Shown here: piece by piece, positions 49,894 to 57,887 of the stretch
Position numbering within the stretch: position 1 is the first letter of the stretch
Layout of the letters: every line of letters starts with the position of its first letter
Origin: Burkholderia sp. WSM2230
GTDB taxonomy: Bacteria > Pseudomonadota > Gammaproteobacteria > Burkholderiales > Burkholderiaceae
Length of the DNA stretch: 64,000 nt
Direction of reading: 5' to 3'
NCBI RefSeq assembly: GCF_000472445.1
Contig: NZ_AXAJ01000001.1
Span: forward strand, 310,643-374,642
Notes under the pieces: generated by a model
Told to the model about the DNA's origin: nothing
Databases searched by the model: none
Seen by the model: only the letters and a program-made list of their open reading frames with translations
Translations under genes and position numbers: made by a program

Positions 49894-50977
49894 GATGCGC
49901 GTCCCGTTGCATGAAGCGGATCGCTTCGCTGTTCCAGTCCACGCCGACGGCCGCGCCTTCGGGCAGCGGCTCGTTGCCTTCGTTCTGACAACACACGAGC
50001 ACTTCGCCGAGCCGGCTATCGAGCCGATAGAGCCACTGGCTGCCGAGGAAGAAGCGGCTCGTCACGGTGGCGGGCACACGTCCCGCGTCGGGCGCGCACA
50101 GGCGCAGTTTTTCCGGGCGGATGCACAGCGTTACCGCATCGCCTATGCCGAGCATGCGCTCGCGCGTCGGCAGTTGCGCGGTGCGGCCGGTTTCGCACAG
50201 ATCGTGTCCGAGGTCGACGCGGATCGCGTCGCCGTCGCGCGCTATCACCTTGCCGGGCAGCATGTTCGCCTTGCCGATGAACTGCGAGACGAAGCGATTC
50301 TCCGGCCGCTCGTAGGCTTCGTAGGGCGTATCGATCTGCGTGATGCGGCCCGCTTCCATTACGACCACGCGATCGCTGATGGAGAGCGCTTCAGACTGGT
50401 CGTGCGTGACCATGATGGTCGTCGTGCCGATCTTGCGTTGAATGCCGCGCAGCTCGAACTGCATGTCCTCGCGCAGCTTCGCGTCGAGATTCGACATCGG
50501 TTCATCGAGCAGCAGCACCGGCGGCGCAATCACGATGGCGCGAGCAATCGCGACGCGCTGCCGCTGACCGCCCGACAGTTCCCGTGGAAAACGATGAGCC
50601 AGCTGATCGAGCCGCACGAGGGACAGCGCCTCGCGCACGCGCTCCTTGCGCTCGGCCTTGTCGACGTTGCGCATTTCCAGCCCGAAGCCGACGTTGTCCG
50701 CCACGCTCATATGCGGGAACAGTGCATAGCTCTGGAACACCACGCCGAGGCCGCGCTTGTTCGGCTTCATGTGTGTGATGTCGCGGCCGTCGAGCGTGAT
50801 GCGTCCGCGTGTCGTTTCGAGGAAGCCGGCGATCATCTGCAACGTCGTCGTCTTGCCGCAACCGGACGGCCCGAGCAGCGAGACGAACTCGCCTTTTTCC
50901 ACCGACAGGTTGACGTCCGCCACGGCCTGAAGCTCGCCGAACGATTTGGCTACATCTGTGAGTGTGAGGAACGACAT
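49886..50977 (-). CDS. ABC transporter ATP-binding protein (PotA-like)
   Basis: A 363-residue ATPase. Walker A GPSGCGKT (36-43), signature LSGGQ (134-138), Walker B LLLDEP (155-160) and the switch His in VTHDQSEAL are intact. The C-terminal 120 residues form the TOBE regulatory domain (SRFFLGSQWLYRLDSRLGEVLV). It is the first gene of a seven-gene leftward operon, with promoter and operator candidates in the 276-bp gap shared with the divergent iclR gene. Confidence 0.94.
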   Translation of the reverse strand: MSFLTLTDVAKSFGELQAVADVNLSVEKGEFVSLLGPSGCGKTTTLQMIAGFLETTRGRITLDGRDITHMKPNKRGLGVVFQSYALFPHMSVADNVGFGLEMRNVDKAERKERVREALSLVRLDQLAHRFPRELSGGQRQRVAIARAIVIAPPVLLLDEPMSNLDAKLREDMQFELRGIQRKIGTTTIMVTHDQSEALSISDRVVVMEAGRITQIDTPYEAYERPENRFVSQFIGKANMLPGKVIARDGDAIRVDLGHDLCETGRTAQLPTRERMLGIGDAVTLCIRPEKLRLCAPDAGRVPATVTSRFFLGSQWLYRLDSRLGEVLVCCQNEGNEPLPEGAAVGVDWNSEAIRFMQRDAHHG

Positions 50978-51044
50978 GGTGTGGCCTTGGGATGCCTCGA
51001 TGGAGCCGACTCTAGCCAGCCAAATTAAGAGGCGTCAATTACGA

Positions 51045-51091
51045 ATTCCGTTTGGCGGTATATCTTTCGGAAAAATTCCGTTTAATGGAAT
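51045..51091. promoter_or_regulatory. Two direct copies of an imperfect palindrome, likely IclR operators
   Basis: ATTCCGTTTGGCGGTAT (51045-51061) and ATTCCGTTTAATGGAAT (51075-51091) share ATTCCGTTT and lie exactly 30 bp apart, three helical turns. The second has perfect ATTCC/GGAAT arms. They lie between the operon at 44115-50977 and the divergent iclR gene, where the regulator could control both. Confidence 0.6.
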
Positions 51092-51253
51092 GAAGGCGCA
51101 GGGCTTGAGCGAAAGGCTTCCGTCGCATGACCTCCGGATAATCCCTTATTTTTTCCTTCACTGCCCTAGGCAGACCGAAAGTCGTGCATGATTCGACTGC
51201 CGGAGAAAGCTTTGAAGAACTTCCGCTCAGTGAAATAAATGCGAGCCTGAACG

Positions 51254-52144
51254 ATGAATGCTGCCGCCAAACGAGATATCGACACTCATGCCGCCCAAGC
51301 GGACGCAGCGCCTGGCACCGGCATGCTGGAACGCGCATTTGCCGTGATTCGCGCGTTATCCGAAGCACAGCCCGAAGGGAGCCGCGTTACGCGGCTCGCG
51401 AAAGCGGTTGGTCTCACGCAGGGCACGGTGCATCGCATCCTGCATGCGTTGATCGCCGAGGGCATCGTCGAACAGGACGAGAACTCCAGGCTTTACCGGC
51501 TCAGCGTGAACTTCTTCGCGCTCGCGGCACAAGCGGGCAACCCGAGCGGCATGCGCACGTTGTGCCGTCCCGCGTTGCTGAGGCTTTGCGCGAGTCTTGG
51601 CGACACGATCTTTCTGCTCGTCAAAAGCAGTTTCGACGCAGTGTGCCTCGACATCTGCGAAGGGCCGTTTCCAATTCGCTCGTTCACCGGCGACATTGGC
51701 GGACGCGTCGCGCTCGGTGTGGGACAGGGGAGTCTCGCGATTCTCGCGTTCCTGCCCGAGGCGGAGCGGGAGGAAATCATCCGCTTTAACGTGCCGCGTA
51801 TTCGCGGCTATGGCGTGCTGGATGAAGTGTATTTGCGCACGGAGATCGAACGCGTGCGGCAGCTGGGTTACGCGGGCCGCAATAGCGGCGTGCTCGACGG
51901 CATGGCGGGCGTAGCGGTGCCGATTCTCGACCGCACTGGCGTGGCGGTTGCCGCATTGAGCGTGGGGACGCTGGCCGCGCGTTTGAGCGACGACCGCTTG
52001 CCGATGGTGGTGGAGTTGCTGCGCCGTCAGGCAGAGGCGATCGGCCCGCAAACGAATCCGTTCGATGTCGCGTTGCGCCGGCCCATGCACGGCCTCTCGC
52101 GCGCAATGACTAGCGTGCGCATTGCGGGCGCGGAGCAGGAGTAA
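51254..52144 (+). CDS. IclR family transcriptional regulator
   Basis: A 296-residue regulator. The winged helix (about 23-90) begins TGMLERAFAVIRALSEAQP and contains RVTRLAKAVGLTQGTVHRILHALIAEGIVE. The C-terminal effector domain (about 105-275) has the family pattern IGGRVALGVGQGSLAILAFLP and GVLDGMAGVAVPILDRTGVAVAALSVGT. Divergent to the transport/dehydrogenase operon, it most likely senses the imported compound or a breakdown product. Direct repeats at 51045-51091 are probable binding sites. Confidence 0.93.
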   Translation: MNAAAKRDIDTHAAQADAAPGTGMLERAFAVIRALSEAQPEGSRVTRLAKAVGLTQGTVHRILHALIAEGIVEQDENSRLYRLSVNFFALAAQAGNPSGMRTLCRPALLRLCASLGDTIFLLVKSSFDAVCLDICEGPFPIRSFTGDIGGRVALGVGQGSLAILAFLPEAEREEIIRFNVPRIRGYGVLDEVYLRTEIERVRQLGYAGRNSGVLDGMAGVAVPILDRTGVAVAALSVGTLAARLSDDRLPMVVELLRRQAEAIGPQTNPFDVALRRPMHGLSRAMTSVRIAGAEQE

Positions 52145-52169
52145 AGCATGCGCGCCGCGCCGGCGCGCC

Positions 52170-52204
52170 CGGCGTCACGTGCACACATGCGCAACGTGAC
52201 GCCG
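52170..52204. terminator. 11-bp hairpin between convergent iclR and porin genes
   Basis: CGGCGTCACGT (52170-52180) and ACGTGACGCCG (52194-52204) are exact complements around a 13-base loop. It lies between the ends of the iclR and porin genes. No T-tract is present. Confidence 0.55.
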
Positions 52205-52230
52205 TGCTTCGCATCGCAAATGCGCGGTGC

Positions 52231-53823
52231 TCAGAACACCTTTACAGGCACATTCACGACCAGACGGTACTCCATGTTGTTGCCGTCCGAGTAGTAATTG
52301 CTGCCGTTATGCCACATCGCGATGAACGTGATTTTCGTGTCCTTGAAGCGGCCGCTTTGCAGCGTATAGCTCGGAATGAAGCCGAACTCGTGATGATGGC
52401 CGTGCACCGGCTGACCGTTCTTCCAGTAGAGATCATGCAGCGCGGCGCTCGGCGACGCATTTTCCGCCGCTTCCGCCGATGCATCGGCACCCCAGCCATA
52501 CGCGCCCCACAACATCGCTTTGAGTCCCGGCACGCCCGCGTATTTTCCGTCGAACGTATAGCGCAACTGCAGCGATTGCTCGTGCGGCGCGTTGTAATCG
52601 ACGTCCATCGAGTTGGTCAGATAGATGCCGTTGGTCTCGTTCACGTAGTCGAAGAACTGGTCGCCGAGTATCTGCTGATAGCCGAGCAGCAGCGCATGCG
52701 GCCCGTGTTGCGCGGACACGGACAGGCTATACGCATTGCTGTTGATATGCCCTTGACGCGAGGCGCCGGTGTCGTGCGTCGAGTAGATGTTGGCGAGCCC
52801 GCTCCACTTGATGGTGGTCGGATCGCCGAACGACTGCGAGACGGAACCGTAGTACTGACGCCAGACGTCGTCGGCCTGATCGACATAGAGCGACATCTCG
52901 CCGTTCTTCGCATAGTGCCAGGTGCCGCCCAGATACGTCAGCCGGTCGATGCGCGTGCCGCCGTAGGAGGTGGTCAGATTGCTCAGGTTTGTATGACCGC
53001 GTGCGTCGACCTTGGTGAAGCTGCCGGCCTCGAGCGTGGTGTGAGCAAGATCGTTGCTGACGAGCGAGACGCCGAGAAAAGTAGGCGGCAGCGCGCGGTT
53101 GTCGTGCGGTTCGAGAAACGGATTCGTTACGTCCTGCAGACCATATTTGACGACCGTTTCCGATATGCGCCCCTTGATGTCGTACATGCCTGGGTACGCC
53201 CACGCGAGTTGCTGCGAGCCACCGCCGCTCTTGCCCACATGCACCATGTTGCCTGCGCCGTTGCCGCCGTCGAGCTTCAGCGCGCCGAACAGCGACGCAT
53301 CCACGCCGAAGCCGACCAGCCCTTGCGTGAAGCCCGATTCATAGTTGACCTGTGCGCCTTGCACCCACGCATGACGATAAGTGGTGTTCGGCGCCTGAAA
53401 GTAGTCGGCGTAGTTGCGGAACTGCAGATTCAAATGGCTATCGGCGATAAAGCCCTTGCTCGCCGCCTGGCTGGACGGCGGCGTGGGCGGCGTGACGATT
53501 TGCGAGGCCTCGGCGTTGACGATGGCATTCGTCGTATCGGGCTGATCGTTGCGAATCTGCCCGCCCTGATCCGCACGGCGCTTGTTCGCGGGCTCAGCCT
53601 GCGTCACCTGTGCCTGGGATGCCTGGGGTGCCTGAGATGCTTGCGGCGGCGGCAACGTTTGCGCGGCGGGCGCAGCGTTGCTCACGCCGGGCGCGGGCTG
53701 CGTCGTACTGTCGTCGGCGTAGGCGCTCGCGGCGACAGCCAGCGCGGGGAGGGTGAAAGCACAGTAGATCGCGGTAGTGACTCCGGACTTTTTCGACCGG
53801 GTTCCTGTTGAGTTATTTTTCAT
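52231..53823 (-). CDS. OprD-family outer-membrane porin
   Basis: A 530-residue outer-membrane beta-barrel precursor with a signal peptide (TAIYCAFTLPALAVAASAYA). It is OprD-like: the mature part starts KGFIADSHLNLQFRNYADYF and shows AWVQGAQVNYESGFTQGLVGFGVDA, NLTTSYGGTRIDRLTYLGG and a final strand YRLVVNVPVKVF ending in phenylalanine. Between signal and barrel is a Q/A/P-rich linker with PQASQA repeats. OprD porins admit basic amino acids and peptides. The position behind the opp genes, same direction, suggests it feeds that importer. Confidence 0.88.
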   Translation of the reverse strand: MKNNSTGTRSKKSGVTTAIYCAFTLPALAVAASAYADDSTTQPAPGVSNAAPAAQTLPPPQASQAPQASQAQVTQAEPANKRRADQGGQIRNDQPDTTNAIVNAEASQIVTPPTPPSSQAASKGFIADSHLNLQFRNYADYFQAPNTTYRHAWVQGAQVNYESGFTQGLVGFGVDASLFGALKLDGGNGAGNMVHVGKSGGGSQQLAWAYPGMYDIKGRISETVVKYGLQDVTNPFLEPHDNRALPPTFLGVSLVSNDLAHTTLEAGSFTKVDARGHTNLSNLTTSYGGTRIDRLTYLGGTWHYAKNGEMSLYVDQADDVWRQYYGSVSQSFGDPTTIKWSGLANIYSTHDTGASRQGHINSNAYSLSVSAQHGPHALLLGYQQILGDQFFDYVNETNGIYLTNSMDVDYNAPHEQSLQLRYTFDGKYAGVPGLKAMLWGAYGWGADASAEAAENASPSAALHDLYWKNGQPVHGHHHEFGFIPSYTLQSGRFKDTKITFIAMWHNGSNYYSDGNNMEYRLVVNVPVKVF

Positions 53824-53976
53824 TGAAGGTGTCTCGACAAATGTGATGAAACTTTGGCCGGCGCTTAGCCAGTCCACGCTAATCGCCCGTCATGCGGATC
53901 GCAGGACGAGCGAATCCAACGGCGCGGCGAGACCGCCGCGCCGGGAATGAGGTCGCTGTCTTACAGGCTGTTGGCG

Positions 53977-55017
53977 TTAGCCGTCGCCGACGCGAATGCA
54001 CGCCACGCGCGTTGCACTAGCACCGTGCTTTGTCGGCTGCGGAATCTGCGCTGCGCACGCGTCGAGCGCATCGGGGCAGCGCGTGCGAAATGCGCAGCCG
54101 GAAGGCGGATTCAGCGGCGACGCAATCTCGCCGCGCAACAGCACATGGCGTCGCGCGCGCTCCACGGCCGGGTCGGGCACCGGCACGGCGGAAAGCAACG
54201 CGCGCGTGTACGGATGACGCGGCGTGCCATACACATCGCGCTTGTCGCCGAACTCCATCACGCGTCCGAGATACATGACGAGCACGCGGTGGCTGATGGC
54301 CTTGACCACCGCGAGGTCGTGCGCGACGAAAAGAAGCGACAGCGACAACTCGCGTTGCAGATCGCGCAGCAGATTGACGATCTGCGCCTGGATGGAAACG
54401 TCGAGCGCGGATACGGGTTCGTCGCAGATCACCAGTTGCGGCTCGCCGATCAACGCGCGCGCAATGCCGACGCGCTGACATTGGCCACCCGAAAACTCGT
54501 GCGGATAGCGGCGTAGATGCTGCGCGTTCAGGCCCACGCGTTCAAGCATGGTCAGCACGCGGCGTTGTACGTCCGCACGCGCGAGATTTTTGCCTTGTGC
54601 GACCAGCGGCTCGGCGACGATCTGTTCGATCGTCATGCGCGGATCGAGCGACGCGAGCGGGTCCTGGAAAATCATCTGCACGTCGCGGCGCAGGCGCGCC
54701 GTATCGCGTCGCGGCATCTTCGCGTCGCCTCGCGATGGTGCCAGCACCGTTTCATTGCCGAGCCAGCGGACGCTGCCGCTCGCCACCGGCGCGAGTCCGA
54801 TGATCGCGCGCGCGAGCGTGGACTTGCCGCAGCCCGATTCGCCGACAAGGCCCACGGTCTCGCCGCGCCGCACGCTGAACGACACGCCGTCCACGGCACG
54901 CAGCATGTTGTTGCCCGACCACGGATAGCCGCCGCGCGGCACGGCGAATTGCACCTTGAGTTGCTCGACCGAAAGCAGCGTGCCGGCTTCGTCGCTTGCA
55001 AGGGAAGTCGTGTTCAT
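53977..55017 (-). CDS. oppF: Oligopeptide ABC transporter ATP-binding protein (OppF-like)
   Basis: A 346-residue ATPase. Walker A is GESGCGKST (59-67), Walker B VICDEP, with QMIFQDPLASLDPRMTIE and the C-terminal peptide-transporter extension with cysteines (CAFRTRCPDALDACA) that bind an iron-sulfur cluster in related proteins. The signature reads FSGGQCQRV, with Cys where most members have Arg. It overlaps the oppD gene by ATGA. Substrate specificity (peptide, dipeptide or nickel) is set by OppA and is not certain. Confidence 0.9.
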   Translation of the reverse strand: MNTTSLASDEAGTLLSVEQLKVQFAVPRGGYPWSGNNMLRAVDGVSFSVRRGETVGLVGESGCGKSTLARAIIGLAPVASGSVRWLGNETVLAPSRGDAKMPRRDTARLRRDVQMIFQDPLASLDPRMTIEQIVAEPLVAQGKNLARADVQRRVLTMLERVGLNAQHLRRYPHEFSGGQCQRVGIARALIGEPQLVICDEPVSALDVSIQAQIVNLLRDLQRELSLSLLFVAHDLAVVKAISHRVLVMYLGRVMEFGDKRDVYGTPRHPYTRALLSAVPVPDPAVERARRHVLLRGEIASPLNPPSGCAFRTRCPDALDACAAQIPQPTKHGASATRVACIRVGDG

Positions 55018-56015
55018 ACGTGTTGTGCCTCCAGAATTTCGCCCACCGGACGGTGGCAGGCCCGCCTCGCTTCCGGGTCGTTGGCGGTTGCGACGAGCGC
55101 CGGGCCCGACTCGCGGCATGCGTCGATGCAATACGCGCAGCGCGGCGCGAATGCGCAACCCGCGCCGACTTCGCCGGGCAGCGGCGGATTGCCGGGAATG
55201 GTTTGCAACGGACGGTCGTCGTCGCTGTCATCGGTCAGGCGCGGCAATGCATTGAGCAGCCCAAGCGTGTACGGATGCGTCGGCGCGGCAAAGAGCGTTG
55301 CGGCGCTTGCCTGTTCGACAGTCTGGCCGGCGTACATCACCATTACGTCGTCGCAGAGGCCGGCGACCACGCCCATGTCGTGCGTGATCAGGATGATCGC
55401 GGTGCCCCGCTCGCGATTCAGCTCGCGCAGCAACTCGATGATCTGGGCCTGCACGGTGACGTCGAGCGCGGTGGTGGGCTCGTCGGCGATCAGGATTTCG
55501 GGCCCGGAAAGCAGCGCCATTGCGATCATCACGCGTTGCCGCATGCCGCCGGAAAACTCGTGCGGATACATGCCGACGCGGCGCGCGGCGTCGGGAATGC
55601 GCACGGACTCGAGTGCTTCGATTGCGCGGCGGCGCGCTTCGCGGCGCGACATCTTGCGATGCAATTGCAGCGTCTCCGTCATCTGCCGCTCGATTGTCAG
55701 GAACGGATTCAGCGAGGTCATCGGGTCCTGGAAGATCATGCCGATGCGGTCGCCGCGGATTCTGTTGAGCGCAGCTTCGTTCATGGCGAGCAGGTTGTCG
55801 CCGCGATAGCGCGCTTCGCCCGACACCTTGCCGTTGCCCGCGAGCAGGCCGAGCAAAGCCATCACCGTCTGGCTCTTGCCCGAGCCCGATTCGCCGACAA
55901 TGCCAAGCGTGCGGCCGGCTTCGAGCGAGAACGACACACGTTGCACCGCGTCGACGGGCTTACCTTCGCGGCGCGTGAAGCGCACGCTGAGATCTTTGAC
56001 TTCTAGTAGCGGCAT
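55014..56015 (-). CDS. oppD: Oligopeptide ABC transporter ATP-binding protein (OppD-like)
   Basis: A 333-residue ATPase with Walker A GESGSGKSQ (41-49), signature FSGGMRQRV, Walker B ILIADEP and switch His in LITHDMGVVAGL. The C-terminal tail has the peptide-family cysteines (CAFAPRCAYCIDAC). It works as a heterodimer with OppF. It ends overlapping the oppF start and begins 1 bp after the oppC stop. Confidence 0.92.
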   Translation of the reverse strand: MPLLEVKDLSVRFTRREGKPVDAVQRVSFSLEAGRTLGIVGESGSGKSQTVMALLGLLAGNGKVSGEARYRGDNLLAMNEAALNRIRGDRIGMIFQDPMTSLNPFLTIERQMTETLQLHRKMSRREARRRAIEALESVRIPDAARRVGMYPHEFSGGMRQRVMIAMALLSGPEILIADEPTTALDVTVQAQIIELLRELNRERGTAIILITHDMGVVAGLCDDVMVMYAGQTVEQASAATLFAAPTHPYTLGLLNALPRLTDDSDDDRPLQTIPGNPPLPGEVGAGCAFAPRCAYCIDACRESGPALVATANDPEARRACHRPVGEILEAQHV

Positions 56016-56016
56016 G

Positions 56017-56931
56017 TTAGCGGTCCTTAGGATCGAATGCGTCGCGCAGACCGTCGCCGACGAAATTCACGCAGTAGAGGGTCACGCACAGCATCACCGC
56101 CGGGCACAGCAAAAGCCAGGGCATGGACTCGAGCTTCTGCGCGCCGTCCTGGATCAACACGCCCCAGCTCGTCATCGGTTCCTGTACGCCGAGGCCGAGG
56201 AACGACAGCACCGACTCGGTAAGCACGATGTTCGGCACGGTCACGCTCGCGTACACGACCACCACGCCAAACAGGTTCGGCACGATATGTCGCGCGATGA
56301 TCCAGCGCGAACTCACGCCGATTGCGCGCGCTGCGTCGATGAATTCGCGCGTGCGCAGCGACAGCGTCTGACCGCGCACCACGCGCGCCATGTCGAGCCA
56401 CGAAAACGCGCTGATGGTGAGCACGACGAGATAGAATGCGCGACCGAACATCGTCATCATCAGAATGGCGATCAGCATGTAGGGGATCGCGTACATCATG
56501 TCGACGATGCGCGTCATCACCGCGTCGACGCGTCCGCCCAGATAACCGGCGGTTGCGCCATACGCGACACCGATCAGCCCCGACACCAGCGTGCCGAGCA
56601 GGCCGACTTCGAGGGACACACGCCCGCCTTGCAGCGTGCGCGCGAGCAGGTCGCGGCCGAGTTCGTCGGTGCCGAACCAGTGCATGTTTTGCAGGGTCGG
56701 CGGCAGACTGGTTGCGGACCAGTCGCTGTCTATCGGACCATTGGGCAGCAGCCACGGACCGGCGACACATGCCACGACGATCAGCAGCAGCACGACGCAG
56801 CCGGCGAAAGCCGCGCGGTTGCGCAGGAAACGCGCGGCGGCACTGGCGAGCGGACCGCGCGAACGCGGGGCGCCGGCAATGGCGGCAAGCGGGTCGCAAG
56901 GCGCGGTAGTCGATTGAAATGAGCGGGCCAT
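56017..56931 (-). CDS. oppC: Oligopeptide ABC transporter permease (OppC-like)
   Basis: A 304-residue permease with an N-terminal cytoplasmic stretch, one helix, then WFGTDELGRDLLARTLQGGRVSLEVGLLGT, the hallmark of OppC/DppC proteins, and five more helices. The coupling loop is EFIDAARAIGVSSRWIIARHIVPN. It starts 3 bp after oppB ends. Confidence 0.93.
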   Translation of the reverse strand: MARSFQSTTAPCDPLAAIAGAPRSRGPLASAAARFLRNRAAFAGCVVLLLIVVACVAGPWLLPNGPIDSDWSATSLPPTLQNMHWFGTDELGRDLLARTLQGGRVSLEVGLLGTLVSGLIGVAYGATAGYLGGRVDAVMTRIVDMMYAIPYMLIAILMMTMFGRAFYLVVLTISAFSWLDMARVVRGQTLSLRTREFIDAARAIGVSSRWIIARHIVPNLFGVVVVYASVTVPNIVLTESVLSFLGLGVQEPMTSWGVLIQDGAQKLESMPWLLLCPAVMLCVTLYCVNFVGDGLRDAFDPKDR

Positions 56932-56933
56932 GG

Positions 56934-57872
56934 TCAGTACCGGATGCGCGGGTCGAGCCACGCATACACGAGGTCGACCAGCAGATTGAAAAGCACGGCC
57001 ACGGCGGTTGTCAGCACGACGAGGCCGAGCACGAGCGTGTAGTCGCGATTGATCGCGCCGTTGACCACGAGTTGCCCGAGGCCTGGCAACGCGAATACCG
57101 ACTCTGTCACGACAGCGGCGGTAATCGACGAGATGCAGATCGAACCGAGCAGCGACACGACAGGCATGAGTGCAGGCTTGAGCGCATGACGCAACACGAT
57201 GGTGCGGCCCGGCAGCCCCTTCGCGCGTGCTGTGCGGATGAAGTTGCCGGACAGCACTTCGATCATGCTGCCGCGCATGACGCGCGCAATCGCGGCAACG
57301 TTGATGAAGGTGAGCAGCACGATCGGCAGCACGCGGTACCGCCATTCGCCTTCGCCCCAGCCGCCGGCGGGTAGCCAGCCGTGTCCTTCGGATGTCTTGA
57401 GCAGGATCGCGAAGACCCACACGAGCACGGGCCCGAGCACGAAGGGCGGCACCACGTTGCCAATGTTTCCGAGCACCATCACCGCGTGATCGACGAAACG
57501 GTCGCGGCGCACTGCTGCGAGCGTGCCCAGCGTGACGCCGATCACGACAGCGATCGGCACCGACACGCCGCCCACACCCAGGCTGACCGGCAGCGCTTTC
57601 CAGACGAGGTCGTTGACCGACCAGTCGGCGTAGCGGAACGACGGCCCGAGATCGCCGCGCAGCAGCGAACCCAGGTAGTGGAGATACTGCAGCCACAACG
57701 GTTCGTCGAGGTGATACTTCGCGTTCAGGTTCGCGAGCACGGCCGCCGACAGTTGCTTCTCGGTGTCGAACGGCCCGCCCGGCGTGAGATGCAGCAGCAG
57801 ATAGCAGGCGGTGATCACGGCGAGGATCGTCGGGACCGCCCACAGCGTGCGGCGCAGCGTATAGGCCAGCAT
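56934..57872 (-). CDS. oppB: Oligopeptide ABC transporter permease (OppB-like)
   Basis: A 312-residue permease with six helices. Typical parts are the start YTLRRTLWAVPTILAVITACYLLLHLTPGGPF and the coupling region IRTARAKGLPGRTIVLRHALKPALMPVVSLLG. It follows oppA in a single leftward transcription unit and pairs with OppC. Confidence 0.94.
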   Translation of the reverse strand: MLAYTLRRTLWAVPTILAVITACYLLLHLTPGGPFDTEKQLSAAVLANLNAKYHLDEPLWLQYLHYLGSLLRGDLGPSFRYADWSVNDLVWKALPVSLGVGGVSVPIAVVIGVTLGTLAAVRRDRFVDHAVMVLGNIGNVVPPFVLGPVLVWVFAILLKTSEGHGWLPAGGWGEGEWRYRVLPIVLLTFINVAAIARVMRGSMIEVLSGNFIRTARAKGLPGRTIVLRHALKPALMPVVSLLGSICISSITAAVVTESVFALPGLGQLVVNGAINRDYTLVLGLVVLTTAVAVLFNLLVDLVYAWLDPRIRY

Positions 57873-57887
57873 GTCGATGCTCCGCGC

